The notes under the pieces are model-generated. The model did not search any database, was not told the DNA's origin, and saw nothing but the letters and a program-made list of their open reading frames with translations. From positions 206,281 through 270,280 of the forward strand of contig MPNW01000018.1 in assembly GCA_011800805.1 (NCBI GenBank): a DNA stretch of 64,000 nt, written 5' to 3'. This DNA is from Hirudo medicinalis (Eukaryota > Annelida > Clitellata > Hirudinida > Hirudinidae). Position 1 is the first letter of the stretch, and each line of letters starts with the position of its first letter. The position numbers and the translations under genes are program-made. Positions 27,027-38,635 of this stretch are shown in pieces.

Positions 27027-29466
27027 TTACAAGCCAACCCTGTTGGAGGGAGTTCGTCTCTTAGACTTGGCATTCTGAATGAGATATATGGCCGACTGAA
27101 CGTTGCCTCTCGGTCCATTGATGATGAATCGTCTGTTGTTCGAGCCATCTTCAGACTCAACAATCTTGATTTGAGCTCCTGAGTTTTGCCTAGAACCAAT
27201 TGAAGCTTAACATCAATTCAATACTGAATGCAACATTAAGCATCACATTTAATCTCTGAGACTTAAAATAAACAAGAAATCTTTTAAACAAGCAGTTCTT
27301 CGGTAACCTGATCTCGTTGATCTTGTTTCCATTCTTTCCTATGATGATGCCGACCAGCTCGTTGGGAATCAGAAGAACTTCTGTTGTCAGGCCACTACCT
27401 AAGTGCATTAAAACATCGATAACACTTGGAATCACTAAAAAATAACTTCTGGCAACCTTTGATCCTGTTGGTGAATCCATCCTGAGTTCTGATTGTGTTT
27501 CCAAAGTCATCTCCATGCCCCATGCCCTAAAATAAAGCCAAGATGTACGTAAAGAATAACAACAGAATCTCGATGTGCTTAATAGTACTTTTGTGTCAAT
27601 TGATAATAACTTACCACTGCATTTCACTTTTAATCTTAATTATTACAAGCACGTCAGTGATACAATTCTCATGAAAGATGAAATTGGCAATCGAGAAAAG
27701 AAAGAAGAAATACCCCGTTGAACTTAGAAGGGCCCCTTTCGATGGTGTTCTTTCTACCGGCAGGATAACCGGGCTCAAAACTCGCTCCCACCACTTGGTT
27801 TGGGTTGTAAGGTATGTGGGGTGCCCTTGATTTAGTCTGCAGTTCGTTCAATATAAGACTACAAAAATAACAAATAAAAATCCAGCCAAAATTTCACCTC
27901 CACTGCAATTTTTGTGAGTTTCTTGATGCAATCCATGACCCTGTTTATTGATCCTGAAACTTCAACCTCCCTTTCTGTGGAGTCAGGCAACATTTCATTG
28001 GCCACCTGGATCTTTGCACCTGTCTTCTGCGAAGGATTCACAAAGAAGAACCAATTGAATCACAACTTCAAATCAACTTCTCTCAAAAACAATATCAGGC
28101 TACAGAAAGAATGTCCTTAAATCCCTGATTAGTTATCATCTACATAAAGGTGGACACAATGTTGAATTTCATAGCATGAACATAAAGTCATACAAATGTA
28201 TATTTTCATAGCATGAACATAAAGTCATACAAATGTATATTTTCAACAGACACTTAAAATAAAAACTAAGCATCCCATTTAACCTCTCTAAGTTCTTTGA
28301 TGTTTGCTCCACTTTTGCCAATAAGAGAACCACAGTAAGAGTTTGGCACAATCAGTCTGAAACAAATGCTGTCTCTTTCTTCAGATAAATAAGTTGTCTG
28401 TCCATCCTAAACAAGTAATAAGCAGAACCTCTATATTTAACAGAACAATATTTAATAAACACCACTGATCAAATGGTTATTTAATGCAATCTAATATTTG
28501 CCTTAAGAATAAGAATATCACAACATTGATATAAATTATTATTTGGTATTAAATTTAAATAAATACTTCAAAGTAAAACATTGTTGCAACTTTTCTCAGT
28601 ACACTTTTGACAACAAAGCAATGTTGAAACCATTGAGAGCTCAGTCTGTGCAAGCATGCCTTTGTCAAAGCAAAATATTTCTTTCATATATGTTCACCCA
28701 ACCTCTTCAAGCTTTTGACCAATTAGTTGAATGGCTTTAATAACTTGAGAAGCACTCCCTCTCACTGTTACAATACGTTCGAGATTTGAGCCATCGGATA
28801 TGTTGATTCTTGCACCACTCTGCAAGAGCAGACAAAGTCAAACAAATGAAAATAACTAATTTGACACAGACCAAGGTCAATGAATAAGTAAGTAATAAGT
28901 TTCAATAAATTGGTATGTAATTTTCAGTCACAAAAATAAACAATAAATAAAAGAATGATAAGTCATCTCAAATCACCAATTTAGACCACGCATCAGACAC
29001 TATTAGTATTATTAATAGCCAGGAGAGAACTTTAGGTGGTGGAAATGCTCTGGTGGTCTAATTTGCTAAAGGAAATCAAAACATTTTAATTGTCAAATGA
29101 TTACCTCACTCCGTAATGCCTTCACATTTTCTCCTTTCTGAATAAAAAAAAAAAGATCGATTTATCTTACTTCTTTATTATCATTGCATTTACCACTGTA
29201 ATGAAAACACTAACTCTTCCTATTATGCAGCCAACTTCCTGCAAAAAATAAATTAACTTCAAGATTGAAATTCATATCATAAGAGGACATTTTGTCAAAT
29301 TTTTGTAATAGTTAACAGACATCCATTTAACAATCCATTTGATTAATCATTAAACATTTTCAAGTACCTTTTCAATTGCAAAAAACCTCAGAGCAACATC
29401 TTGATCACAATCCAACTCTTCATCAGAATATTCCCCATCTGAAGACCTATTATTTTCATGGGCCAT
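27027..29466 (-). CDS. Poly(rC)-binding protein, three KH domains (PCBP/hnRNP E type)
   Basis: Ten exons on the minus strand: 29466-29368, 29238-29215, 29137-29105, 28819-28703, 28406-28284, 28026-27898, 27836-27714, 27526-27457, 27398-27308 and 27189-27027. They encode about 323 residues; vertebrate PCBPs have about 350. Proteins of this family bind C-rich single-stranded RNA or DNA and act in splicing, mRNA stability and translation. Three KH domains are seen with intact GxxG loops: KH1 EVGCIIGRKGENVKAL, KH2 YCGSLIGKSGANIKEL and KH3 LVGIIIGKNGNKINEI. KH1 and KH2 are close together after an acidic N-terminus (MAHENNRSSDGEYSDEELD); a glycine- and proline-rich linker precedes KH3, as in PCBPs and hnRNP K. 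Exons 2 and 3 are only 24 and 33 bases and are in phase 0. The final residues are basic (SKRRTPSNRVGL). Exact orthology to PCBP rather than hnRNP K is likely but not proven. Confidence 0.88.
28167..28240 (+). repeat. 37-base tandem duplication in a PCBP intron
   Basis: The unit starting TTTCATAGCATGAACATAA is present twice in direct contact with period 37 and near identity, inside the intron between exons 5 and 6. It looks like a recent duplication. The unit contains no splice signal that I can identify. Confidence 0.8.
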
Positions 29467-30078
29467 CTAAATGTTTGATAATTGGAAAAGAACCTTTAAT
29501 ACAAACAAACTAATAGTTATTTTAGATTATCATTTTCACAAAATTTTGTGATAGAAAGAGTAAATTTAGACTAGAATTGCTTGTGGTGGGTTTAACTTTA
29601 ATTTGTCTTAAGGATAAACATAAAGTCATTTCAACTTACTGCAGCCCCTGAAAACACATTTATTCTCAAATTGTATTTAGTGCATTACATACTATTATTA
29701 ACGTACTGCATATGAAGAAAGCATGTAATCAGTCCTAAAATCCAAATAAATCTCACTAAAAGAGAGGTAAATTTATACTATCGCCACTTACTAAGTTAAT
29801 TTATAAAACGTAAAACATACTCACTTTAGATTAAGAAGCAAAAAGGTGGATTAAAACACAAAAATAAAAATATATAACATCGGCACTCCACCCCGGAAAT
29901 ATTGTTTATAAAGTTCTTAGGCGTTTGGATTATGGCGACTAATATTTCAGCCTTTTAAGGAATTAAAAGCTGAAGCATTAAAGGGACTTATTTTAAAAAA
30001 GAAAAAAAAGTAAAAAATACACTTTTTTATTAGTTAATAATACGGTTAAATGGTCCGACGATCTCTCAGAAATATATT

Positions 30079-30145
30079 AGGGGCTGTCTATAAATTATGT
30101 CAGCAAAATAGGGAGGAGGGGATTTGAAAGTTTGACAATTTTTGA
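30079..30145 (+). repeat. Transposon terminal sequence, forward copy
   Basis: The stretch begins AGGGGCTGTCTATAAATTA, followed by TGTCA and a TTGACA..TTTTGACAGGG tail. A matching inverted copy lies at 31548-31605. Similar ends (GGGGCTGTC.ATAAATTA.GTCA) are common in LINE-type untranslated regions of invertebrates, from memory. Confidence 0.5.
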
Positions 30146-30396
30146 CAGGGTGGAATTTAAGATTAATAGCCATCAACAGCGTTATTTTTTATGATAAATA
30201 TCGAAATTTTAACAGATGGATTCATAACATTACAGTTATTCCTTCAGTTCAGTTGACACTGCTTGAACGGATTTCTGTAAGGTTGGTGGAGGCCACCAAA
30301 CCAACCTCTGCTCCGCCCACTGACAACCTGACAAGCAAAAAAAAGGCCGACCATGTCTAAATCCGGCATTGGTAACCTTTAAGTTGCTTCGAGCAT

Positions 30397-30540
30397 GGTC
30401 GCCGATCGAGAGGAGAAGTGCCCAAGGGCCCGATAATTTTTAGAGCACCGCCCGAGTTTTAAAATATTGAAATTTTACAATCACAGCCATTTTTTGCTTT
30501 TCCATTACCAAATTGCAATAACACATGGGCCCCTGGCCTC
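30397..30540 (+). repeat. Dispersed GC-rich repeat, copy 2
   Basis: Second member of the family at 8588-8745. Shared blocks in the same order: GTCGCCGA-GAGAGG, GCCCGA(G/T)AATTTTT, CCGCCCGAGTTTTAAAATATT, CCATTACCAAATT and GGGCCCCTGG-C-TGTGCC. Confidence 0.5.
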
Positions 30541-30799
30541 TGTGCCTGTTATAAATCCAAAATTAATTCCTGACCCCTTTTCCATCATATGTAGGCAGTC
30601 GTAAGCCATCATCGACTAATAAAACTTGTCATTTATTGAATCATAAGGTAGTAGTGGCGGATTAGTAGACAGCAAAAACAGACGTGTACATTATCATTAT
30701 CTTTTCAGACAAATAAAAAAAATCATGAAAAAAAATGGTGATTAAGCATAAAAGCTTAACATAAATCCTCCAACTTCTCTTCTTTCCAATCTACCTATT

Positions 30800-31030
30800 G
30801 AACCGGTTTTCGGTTTCTGGCTTACCTCAGGGCTCTATCCTTTGACCTTTACTTGTTATTACCCCACCTTTGTCTGATATTGTTCAAACTTTCAACGTCT
30901 TATTTCACAATATGCGGATGATACAAGCCCCTACTCGGTCCAACCTAGCTTTAACATCTCTGATCAACTTGAAAATCTGCGGAAGTAAAAGGATGCCACC
31001 AATGAATGGCATCTCGTTAACTTTGTTATA
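30800..31030 (+). pseudogene. Dead reverse-transcriptase fragment with YADD
   Basis: In shifting forward frames the sequence reads FSVSGLPQGSIL and, 90 bases later, LISQYADDTSPY, with YADDT encoded at 30911-30925. These are the adjacent PQGS and YADD motifs of a LINE reverse transcriptase. Stops and a frameshift lie between and after them, so the copy is inactive. It is bracketed by the inverted element ends at 30079 and 31605. Confidence 0.7.
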
Positions 31031-31547
31031 ATTTTGTGTTAAGATCAGTGAGTTCTACTATTTATGCGTATCTAAGCTAGTAAACTGATTTTATTAAAAA
31101 CATGATCACTAGGTTAACAACCAAAGACTAGAGACATATAAAGCAAAAGAGTTTATATTACTTATATTGTCTCATGTGACTACCATCTGTAACAAACTTC
31201 CTTCAACTTAACCCGCAGAAATATGGAATCATATTCATTGTGACATCTGCTAAACTTAGAACTCTAATTCCCCCATCTTCTTTAAACATCGCTCCAGTCG
31301 AATTATAATTTTGTAAGTGAATATGGTTAGTATCTCTGCGTAAATTACGACACGTTTTTTTGTGTGAATTTGAATATTCTCTCTTCACAAGTTCTCCTCC
31401 TCACAAAATCTACATTTCTAAAAATTATCAGGCATATCTAAAAAAGATTTAAAAAAACTTCTGGAGTCTAGGCCTTCTAAGAGAAGGTGACTGAGTTTCT
31501 TTTGTTTCGCCCATTATGATAACATCTTCAAATTCCTCTTCATGTCA

Positions 31548-31605
31548 CAATTTGTCACAAATTTTGGCCTTCTTTCGTGCGTGACATAATTCATAGATAG
31601 CCCCT
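31548..31605 (-). repeat. Transposon terminal sequence, inverted copy
   Basis: On the minus strand this reads AAGGGGCTATCTATGAATTA followed by TGTCACG and a TTTGTGACAAATTGTGACA tail, closely matching 30079-30145 on the plus strand. About 1.5 kb separates the two outer edges. Confidence 0.5.
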
Positions 31606-31900
31606 TGCATTCATACAACCAGTAAATTAATAAATGGAATTCTCAAAAATTTGCAAAAAATAATTTTGCTTGTATTTAAATTATTAACTTGTTTTTGCTA
31701 ATAATTTTTATTAACTTGCAAAAATTGCATTTTTTATCAATAAATAAAACATCAAGTACATATTTTAAAAATATATTGTGTTTTATCAAGTCACAAATAA
31801 AATAAAATAAAATTTAAAAAATACATACGATCATTGGCGTCTATTCACTTTTTACGAATCGAGGTCAACAAAGTTCGTGATATTTTGACTGCAGCTAGGA

Positions 31901-34900
31901 ATGGCTAGTCGTAAGCTCGTTTTAGCTAGGCGCATGTTAAGTAGCTTGATTAAGCAGTCAGACAGATCTTCTAATTCTGTTTTTCAAATTAATTGCTTAC
32001 CTCAAGCGTCTGCTGCAAGATTCTTATCCATCACAAGACGATTAAGTGGTGGTTGGTGACCGAAAATATTTTAATGGCTTTAGTTCATTTTCGTTAATAA
32101 CTATTTGTTAGATATTATCATATTTACATCCAATTTTATCGAAATGACAATGTAAATTTGAACTCAAATGAACTTCACGTTTTCATTAGATATTTCGGTA
32201 CCAGAGTCAAATACAGCCAATGGAAGCATAAAACTCGTCCGAAGCGGGTGTGATATCACGCTCGAAAATGTGTCTGAACGCGTAAAAATTAACGGATGGC
32301 TACAACACAAAAGGCTAGGGGGGCAGTTTCTTATTGTAAGAGATGCATATGGAACAGCACAAGTGGTTGTTCAAGATCCATTGGTAAAATACTCTTACAT
32401 TTTTATGTTTCTATCTTAATTGTTACAAATAATACAGTTGGATTCCCTGAAGTAATTTTTAAATTGCTTGAGATTGTATAGATTTTGGTTATTTAGTAAT
32501 TGATATTCTTTACATATAAGTTTTAGTTCTTTGTAAATCCCAATGAAATTCAATGTGTGCAGATGATGTTGTCTTTAAAAGATCTCCCGCTAGAGTCTGT
32601 ATTAGAAATTGTTGGAGTAGTGAAAAAGAGACCCCACAATCAAGATAATGATGTGAGACAATATGTGCCCATACAATATTTCAATGTATTTTTAAAATTA
32701 TGCATGTAAACATCGTAAATCCACGTTTAATGTTTTCTAATAATTTTGAAATGAACTTGAAGGACATGGAATCTGGTACAGTAGAGGTTCTTGCAGAGCA
32801 GATTAAAATTCTGAACAGATGCAATGCTCAACTTCCATTTCACATCCAAAACTTTCACGAGGTGAACTTAATTGCAGATGATCATCCATTTGTGAGAGTC
32901 AAAAACATGCTTAGAATTTTTATTGAGTAGGTTATTTCATCTGCAGGTAAATGAGAGCCTGAGATTGAAATATAGATACCTGGATTTAAGACATACCAAG
33001 CTGCAGCAGAACTTGAGATTAAAATCTGAGGTTCTTTTCAAGATGGAGGAACATCTGAAAAAGAATAGTGTGTCCCTTGTGCAATTACCCATTTTTTAAC
33101 GTTTATAGATTGGCAATTGTTAGCAAACTAACCAGTTTGATACGTTTATGGTTAAAGTGGCAGATAAGACACTTAGATGTGATTTGTTTGTTAAAAAGTA
33201 ATTTTATTATTGATAACGTGGCTTAGCTTGATTTGTAAACTTCCCAGGGTTCATTGATGTTGATACACCATTACTCTTCAGGGAGACACCTGGGGTAAGA
33301 TAGGGATATATTTTATTATTTTGTGATTATAAATATAACTTAATAGATTTCCATCTATTTACAGGGTGCTAGAGAGTTCATTGTTCCAACTCATGACAAA
33401 GGAAAAGTTTATGCTCTTACACAGAGCCCTCAACAGGTGAAATGTCCATATTTCAAACTGAACCTTGCTGATGAAGCATTGGTTTGACTGTCTGAGATTT
33501 TATTGTTGTTGCCAAAAATAGTCAATCTTTTAAACAAATCAGGAAAATGAACTAACTGAATGTAACTTTGTTATTGAACTGAAATATTTCCTTTATCATT
33601 TTATTTCCAGTTCAAACAGTTGCTGATGGTTGGGGGGATAGACAGATACATGCAGGTGGCCCATTGTTTCAGAGATGAAACAGCCAAGCCTGACAGGCAA
33701 CCAGAATTTACTCAAGTGATTTCAATTCACATTGGTTTTGTAGCATTAAAGGTTTTTGAACAATATTTATTTTCATAGTTACTTTGTTTCATAAAAACAG
33801 GTTGATTTGGAGATGTCATTTGAAGACCAAGAGGGCATCAAAAGCATTGTTGAGGGAATGATCCACCATTCCTGGCCATCACACTTGAAGCCAATCCCAG
33901 CTAACTTCCCCAGAATGAATTATAAAGATGCCATTAAAGTCTATGGCTCAGATAAACCTGATATTAGATTTGATGAGTTTGTTAGTGAATTTGGTTTATT
34001 TAGAACATTTTTTGAATTTGTTTCAATTTCAGTACAATATTTGCAGCTCCAGGAAGTCACTGATATCTTTGAACATTGTGACTTTATGCCTTTTAGGAAG
34101 GCCCATAGCAATAGACCCAAAGAGAGCATCCAAGCCGTCAAATTTTCACATTCATCCGTAAGCTCGAGCGTAGATATTCATTTTTTGACTTCTATGTGAT
34201 GATACTCCATTTCCAGCCATACATCAGTAACAAGGATGTGAAGCATCTTACAAATGTGATAGAAGAATCATTTTGTGAAAAAACAAGAGTCGTATGTTTC
34301 TCAAATCCAAATTAATATATAATGTCTTGCATTATTGCATTAATTTGGTGGCCACATATTCTTCTACAGTTCTTTGCAATTGTCCGAGTGAAGGAAGACA
34401 ATTCTTGGCACGGGAAGGTCGGAAACTTGTTGGGGGAAACTACTTTCAAACTCATTCAGGAGAAACTCCAGTTATCTCCCGGTGATGTTTTCATCCTCAG
34501 TGCTGGAAACAACATGAATTCTGTTAGTATAAAGTTTGGTTTAATTGCATAGGATTTCTTACAGAATGTATTGCATCATTTCCAGTGCTTGACTGCAGGG
34601 AAGTTCAGGATTGCAATGGCATCATTGCTAAAAGAAAAAGGCAAGAAGTTTCTTTATTTAGGATGATGTAAGGCGTGCAAGTTGGCCGATCGGGTTGCAT
34701 TCCTGCAAAGGTAATGGCAATGGTCGTAACGCATCGTGCTTGAAACCCAGCCTGCACTGCTGCAAGCGCCCTCGAGAAGGAGCGCTATATAAATGGTTAA
34801 CGAAAACTGACGCAACGCATGTGGTGCTATATAAATGAAGTACATTTATATGACTATTTAAATTTTGCATAATGTTCCAAACAGGAATCTCAGTTTACAA

Positions 34901-35745
34901 AGAAGACGATGCCATGGAGTTTCTGTGGATTGAAAACTTTCCTCTCTTCCTTCCAAAGGAGGATGGTTCGGAAGGCAAGCATTCCAATATTTGCTGTTAA
35001 TAGTTACAAGTCTGTGGTTACAGTTCCTCAGTTGACTTTAATTAATTTATTTATTTAGGCCTTGAATCTGCCCATCATCCATTCACTGCACCTCACCCTG
35101 ATGATGTTGACTTGGTCTATTCAAAGCCAGACAGTGTTAGTGGGAACACGTATTTGGTGAATGCATGATGCATGAGTTTGTTTTGATGATTCGTATCAAT
35201 TCGCTTCTCGTCGTGTTATCGGTCGTTAAAATGTTATTTGTCAATAGGTTAGAGGTCAACATTACGACTTGGTCTTGAATGGGGCTGAGGTGGCAGGAGG
35301 TTCAATAAGAATTCATGATGCAGAACTTCAGAGATATGTATTGAAAGAAGTGCTCAAAGTATGCATACTGGTTTTCTATTATGTTGGACTCGATATTTAT
35401 TTATAAAACCTTTGATCAGCACTACTTGATTGTCAACTTTACAGGAGGATACTGCCCCTTTGCAGCATCTGATTGATGCTTTAGACTATGGAGCTCCACC
35501 TCACGGAGGCATTGCTTTGGGTAACTGACATTCTGATTTTATTTACGTTCGAAATATGCTTACGTCTGCGGCTTTAATGTTTTTTAGGTGTCGAGAGGTA
35601 CATAGCCATCCTTTGTAATGCTCGCTCGATCAGAGACGTCATTGCCTTCCCCAAATCGAGTGAAGGGAAATGTCTCATGTCTAAGGCACCAGCAAATGTC
35701 AGTCAGAAAGTTCTGGACTATTACCACATAGACTTCAAGAATTGA
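31901..35745 (+). CDS. DARS2: Aspartyl-tRNA synthetase, mitochondrial
   Basis: Eighteen exons from ATG 31901 to TGA 35743-35745 give about 653 residues (human DARS2 645). The enzyme attaches aspartate to mitochondrial tRNA-Asp. The N-terminus is rich in Arg, Leu and Ser without acidic residues ([18 protein letters not shown]), as in mitochondrial targeting signals. An anticodon-binding OB fold follows ([20 protein letters not shown]), then the class II core: [26 protein letters not shown], motif 2 at [18 protein letters not shown], the bacterial-type insertion (LSAGNNMNS region), [29 protein letters not shown], and motif 3 at [18 protein letters not shown]. Introns after 34640 and 34974 begin with GC (AAAG|GCAAGA, GAAG|GCAAGC). 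The intron 33981-34046 is 66 bases, in frame and without a stop, so it could be retained. AATAAA lies at about 35922. Confidence 0.92.
34668..34845 (+). mobile_element. SINE-like insertion in a DARS2 intron
   Basis: A GC-rich stretch inside an otherwise AT-rich GC-AG intron. It includes a possible polymerase III B-box (GTGCTTGAAACCC) and ends in GAGCGCTATATAAATGG; a related word GTGCTATATAAATGAAG lies about 50 bases further. GCGCTATATAAA-type ends are common in invertebrate SINEs. Family unassigned. Confidence 0.45.
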
Positions 35746-37418
35746 TGGGATTATTTTTATGCTTCTGTTGACTGTTTGTAGCAAAGTATGTTTTTAGGCA
35801 AATTTATGTCTGGTTAGGTTATGGATGATGCAACTTTTGAGAAGGCTAATTTTGTTTGATACTTTTATCAATTCTTTTATTTCACATAACTTTGTCTGAA
35901 GTTCTGTGTGACAGTTGAATCAATAAATGCTAAAATAATTTAAAGAATTCAATTTAGTTTAAAAGTTATTGACTTAATATTTTCATTTCTTATGAGCATG
36001 ATATAAACTTGAAGTATGAATTTTATGGATGGAGCGATGTAGTCGTTGAGGAGCATCGATGATCGTATATCCCTCTATCGGATCGAAGAATTGCGTTGGT
36101 TGTTCGCTCGCTCATCATGTCAACATTTCTGGATGATTCAATTGATATGTGTTGCAGAATAAATACTGCGAAAAGAATTAATGAGATTAAAATTGAAGAG
36201 GCCATCAGATCACGATGGGCATGTCATTCGCGAATAAGGAAAGCTTTTTCTTTTGGGAAGGGCAGACACCGCTTACCAATCGATAGATCCGATAAAAGTC
36301 CCTTGTTCCAACGAACCAATTTATCACGGCACCCAAATCGCAAACTTTCCAAGAAAGCTTCGCTAAAATGTTTTGGGATTTTGTGGTTGCGGCGGCATAA
36401 CTCGCTTTTCCTGCTAGCCTCACTAGTCATGTTAAGTAGTTAAGTAAATGCTACTTTAATGAGAGCTGTCAATCATTCACCATTTGATATTTATCAGTAT
36501 CGAGGTATGTTCAAAACATCTTTGCAGTAATTTCTGGTATCTTTTGTAATTTGAAAACCTAAAAAGTAATTTCATAAATTTACTCAACTCTTCTGCCATT
36601 CTATGTGAGAAGTTTCATGCAATCCTTACGAACCAGCCTAATGATTGTCAGTGGCTGGTGGCTAATTTCTTGTAATGTCGCGACGTGCTCAAGCCGGGAC
36701 ATCAGAAAATCATCGTATAGATTAGTACGATTATGAAACTCGCTCCTATTTTTAGAAGATACGTTTCAGAAATAACAATGCATCAACAATCTTCTGACAC
36801 ATGAAGCTTTACTTAAGACAAATGTTTTATGCGTTGAGTTCAAAAGAATCTCGTAACAGACATAGAGGCGCTATCACAAAATAGTTTAACAAGTGATAAT
36901 AACCTCAGAAGCATTTAATAATAAACACTTATAAATAATATTGTTTGGTAAAAACATGATACATATCTATAAACTAAGAGGCTTTAAAGCAAAACTTTAA
37001 AAATATATGCTTTAAATTAATTAAAGTAGCAAATAATAAGTTTTATTAAATTAATTTCGTTTGATCGCGTAAACTAATTTAAAAATTCAATATGATAACA
37101 ATCGTTACTGAGGCGATTAAAAAGTTAGGCTGATTGCTAATATTCATCACAAACGAAACGGTCAGTGCCCACAAAAGATTATAAAACACGAATTAAAATT
37201 TTATTATGCGCTTATGTCAATGCAGTTTAATTCTTCAAATTCATAAACATTTGAAAAAAAACAAAATCAATAATTTCAGTTTTATTTATTTGAAAAGCTT
37301 TATTTCTAATTAAATTGAAAGAAATTTGAATACGATAAAGAAGAAGAAGTCTACTTAAAGCAAAGGGCATTGTTATAACAGAGACAAGAAGCGTAAATGT
37401 ATTTATTTGAATTAATAT

Positions 37419-37435
37419 TATTGTTGTTGTTGTTG

Positions 37436-37487
<52 letters not shown>

Positions 37488-37504
37488 TATTATTATTATT
37501 ATTA
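37419..37504 (+). repeat. TTG/TTA trinucleotide microsatellite
   Basis: A run of TTG units passes into about twenty TTA/ATT units. The isoleucine- and threonine-rich frame it creates on the minus strand is a composition artefact. Confidence 0.9.
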
Positions 37505-37819
37505 AATTGTAGGGCATAAATTGTTATTGATATACTGAAGCACGATTTGCATAATTTGTTGGAGTATTTACAACTGGGAAAACAGAAGGTAAAATTTAAA
37601 ATTAATTCATAAAAGTATAAACTTTAGTCACCAACCTTTCCTGTTCATTAAAGGAATCATTTCATAAAGTTTTATGGGTCAGTGTAAAACTTGTATTGAA
37701 ATAATGAAATAATCATTTGGAATTATTTTATGAAATTTTTATTTTTTGAATTTAATAGATTAACAGCTAATAATTAATTTATTTAGAATTAAACATTAGA
37801 CTTCTTATTGTTTTTAAAC

Positions 37820-37850
<31 letters not shown>

Positions 37851-38484
37851 GATATTAAATACAAAAATAAGCGATTAGAATATTTAAATATATTTCCAAA
37901 TTAAGCATTTAATTCCACAAACAAGTACTAAATTTAATATAAGTGTTATTTTAGTGATTAAATACATTTTCTAACAATAACAACAAATACATGTTCGATC
38001 AAATAAATCAAATGTGGTTATTTAAATGAATACGAATTAATGCATTTAATATTTTAAATAAATTAATCATAAATAAATGCATTTAACATTTATATAAATT
38101 AATTATGCAACAAATTTATATATTTTTTTATATCTGAACATCTACACATTTCATTAAACAAAAACATTTTTAACTAAAATAATTAACTAAATTATGCACA
38201 ATGAAATGTTTATAATAAATGTTCATAAATATGTGCAAATTGCTCCTTAACTTAAAATTACATGAAATTTATAATTTTTTAAAATATGCAAAAATAAAAT
38301 CATATTATAAAGAAAATACTGCATAGTTGTGCATTGCAGTGCATGTGCATGCACAAAGAGCCCGAATGTTATTTGTGCAAAACATTAAATTAGATGACAG
38401 ATTTAGGTCTAAAATGAATTATTTACTAAAACTAGTATATTATTATTTATTATTTAATAAAATTATTTAATTAAAACTGACATA

Positions 38485-38635
38485 AATAATATTATTAAAA
38501 CAAAAAAAAATAATATTATTAAAACAAAAATAAATAATATTATTAAAACAAAAATAAATAATATTATTAAAACAAAAATAAATAATATTATTAAAACAAA
38601 AATAAATAATATTATTAAAACAAGAATAAATAATA
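38485..38635 (+). repeat. 24-base tandem repeat, about six copies
   Basis: Units of AAATAATATTATTAAAACAA plus AAAT repeat head to tail with few changes. Each unit carries the small palindrome AATAATATTATT. Confidence 0.85.

Larger units (their letters stand above)
29467..31900. other. Divergent promoter gap with transposon relics
   Basis: PCBP and the tRNA synthetase are transcribed away from each other across this gap. It contains, left to right, an element end at 30079-30140, a GC-rich repeat at 30397-30540, a dead LINE polymerase fragment at 30800-31030 and an inverted element end at 31548-31605. The edges next to the two start codons are AT-rich; no TATA box is convincing. Confidence 0.5.

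Noticed and set aside
36096..36443. 115-residue forward frame downstream of DARS2
   Set aside because: It has no domain marks, the opposite strand is open over the same bases, and no splice context is visible.
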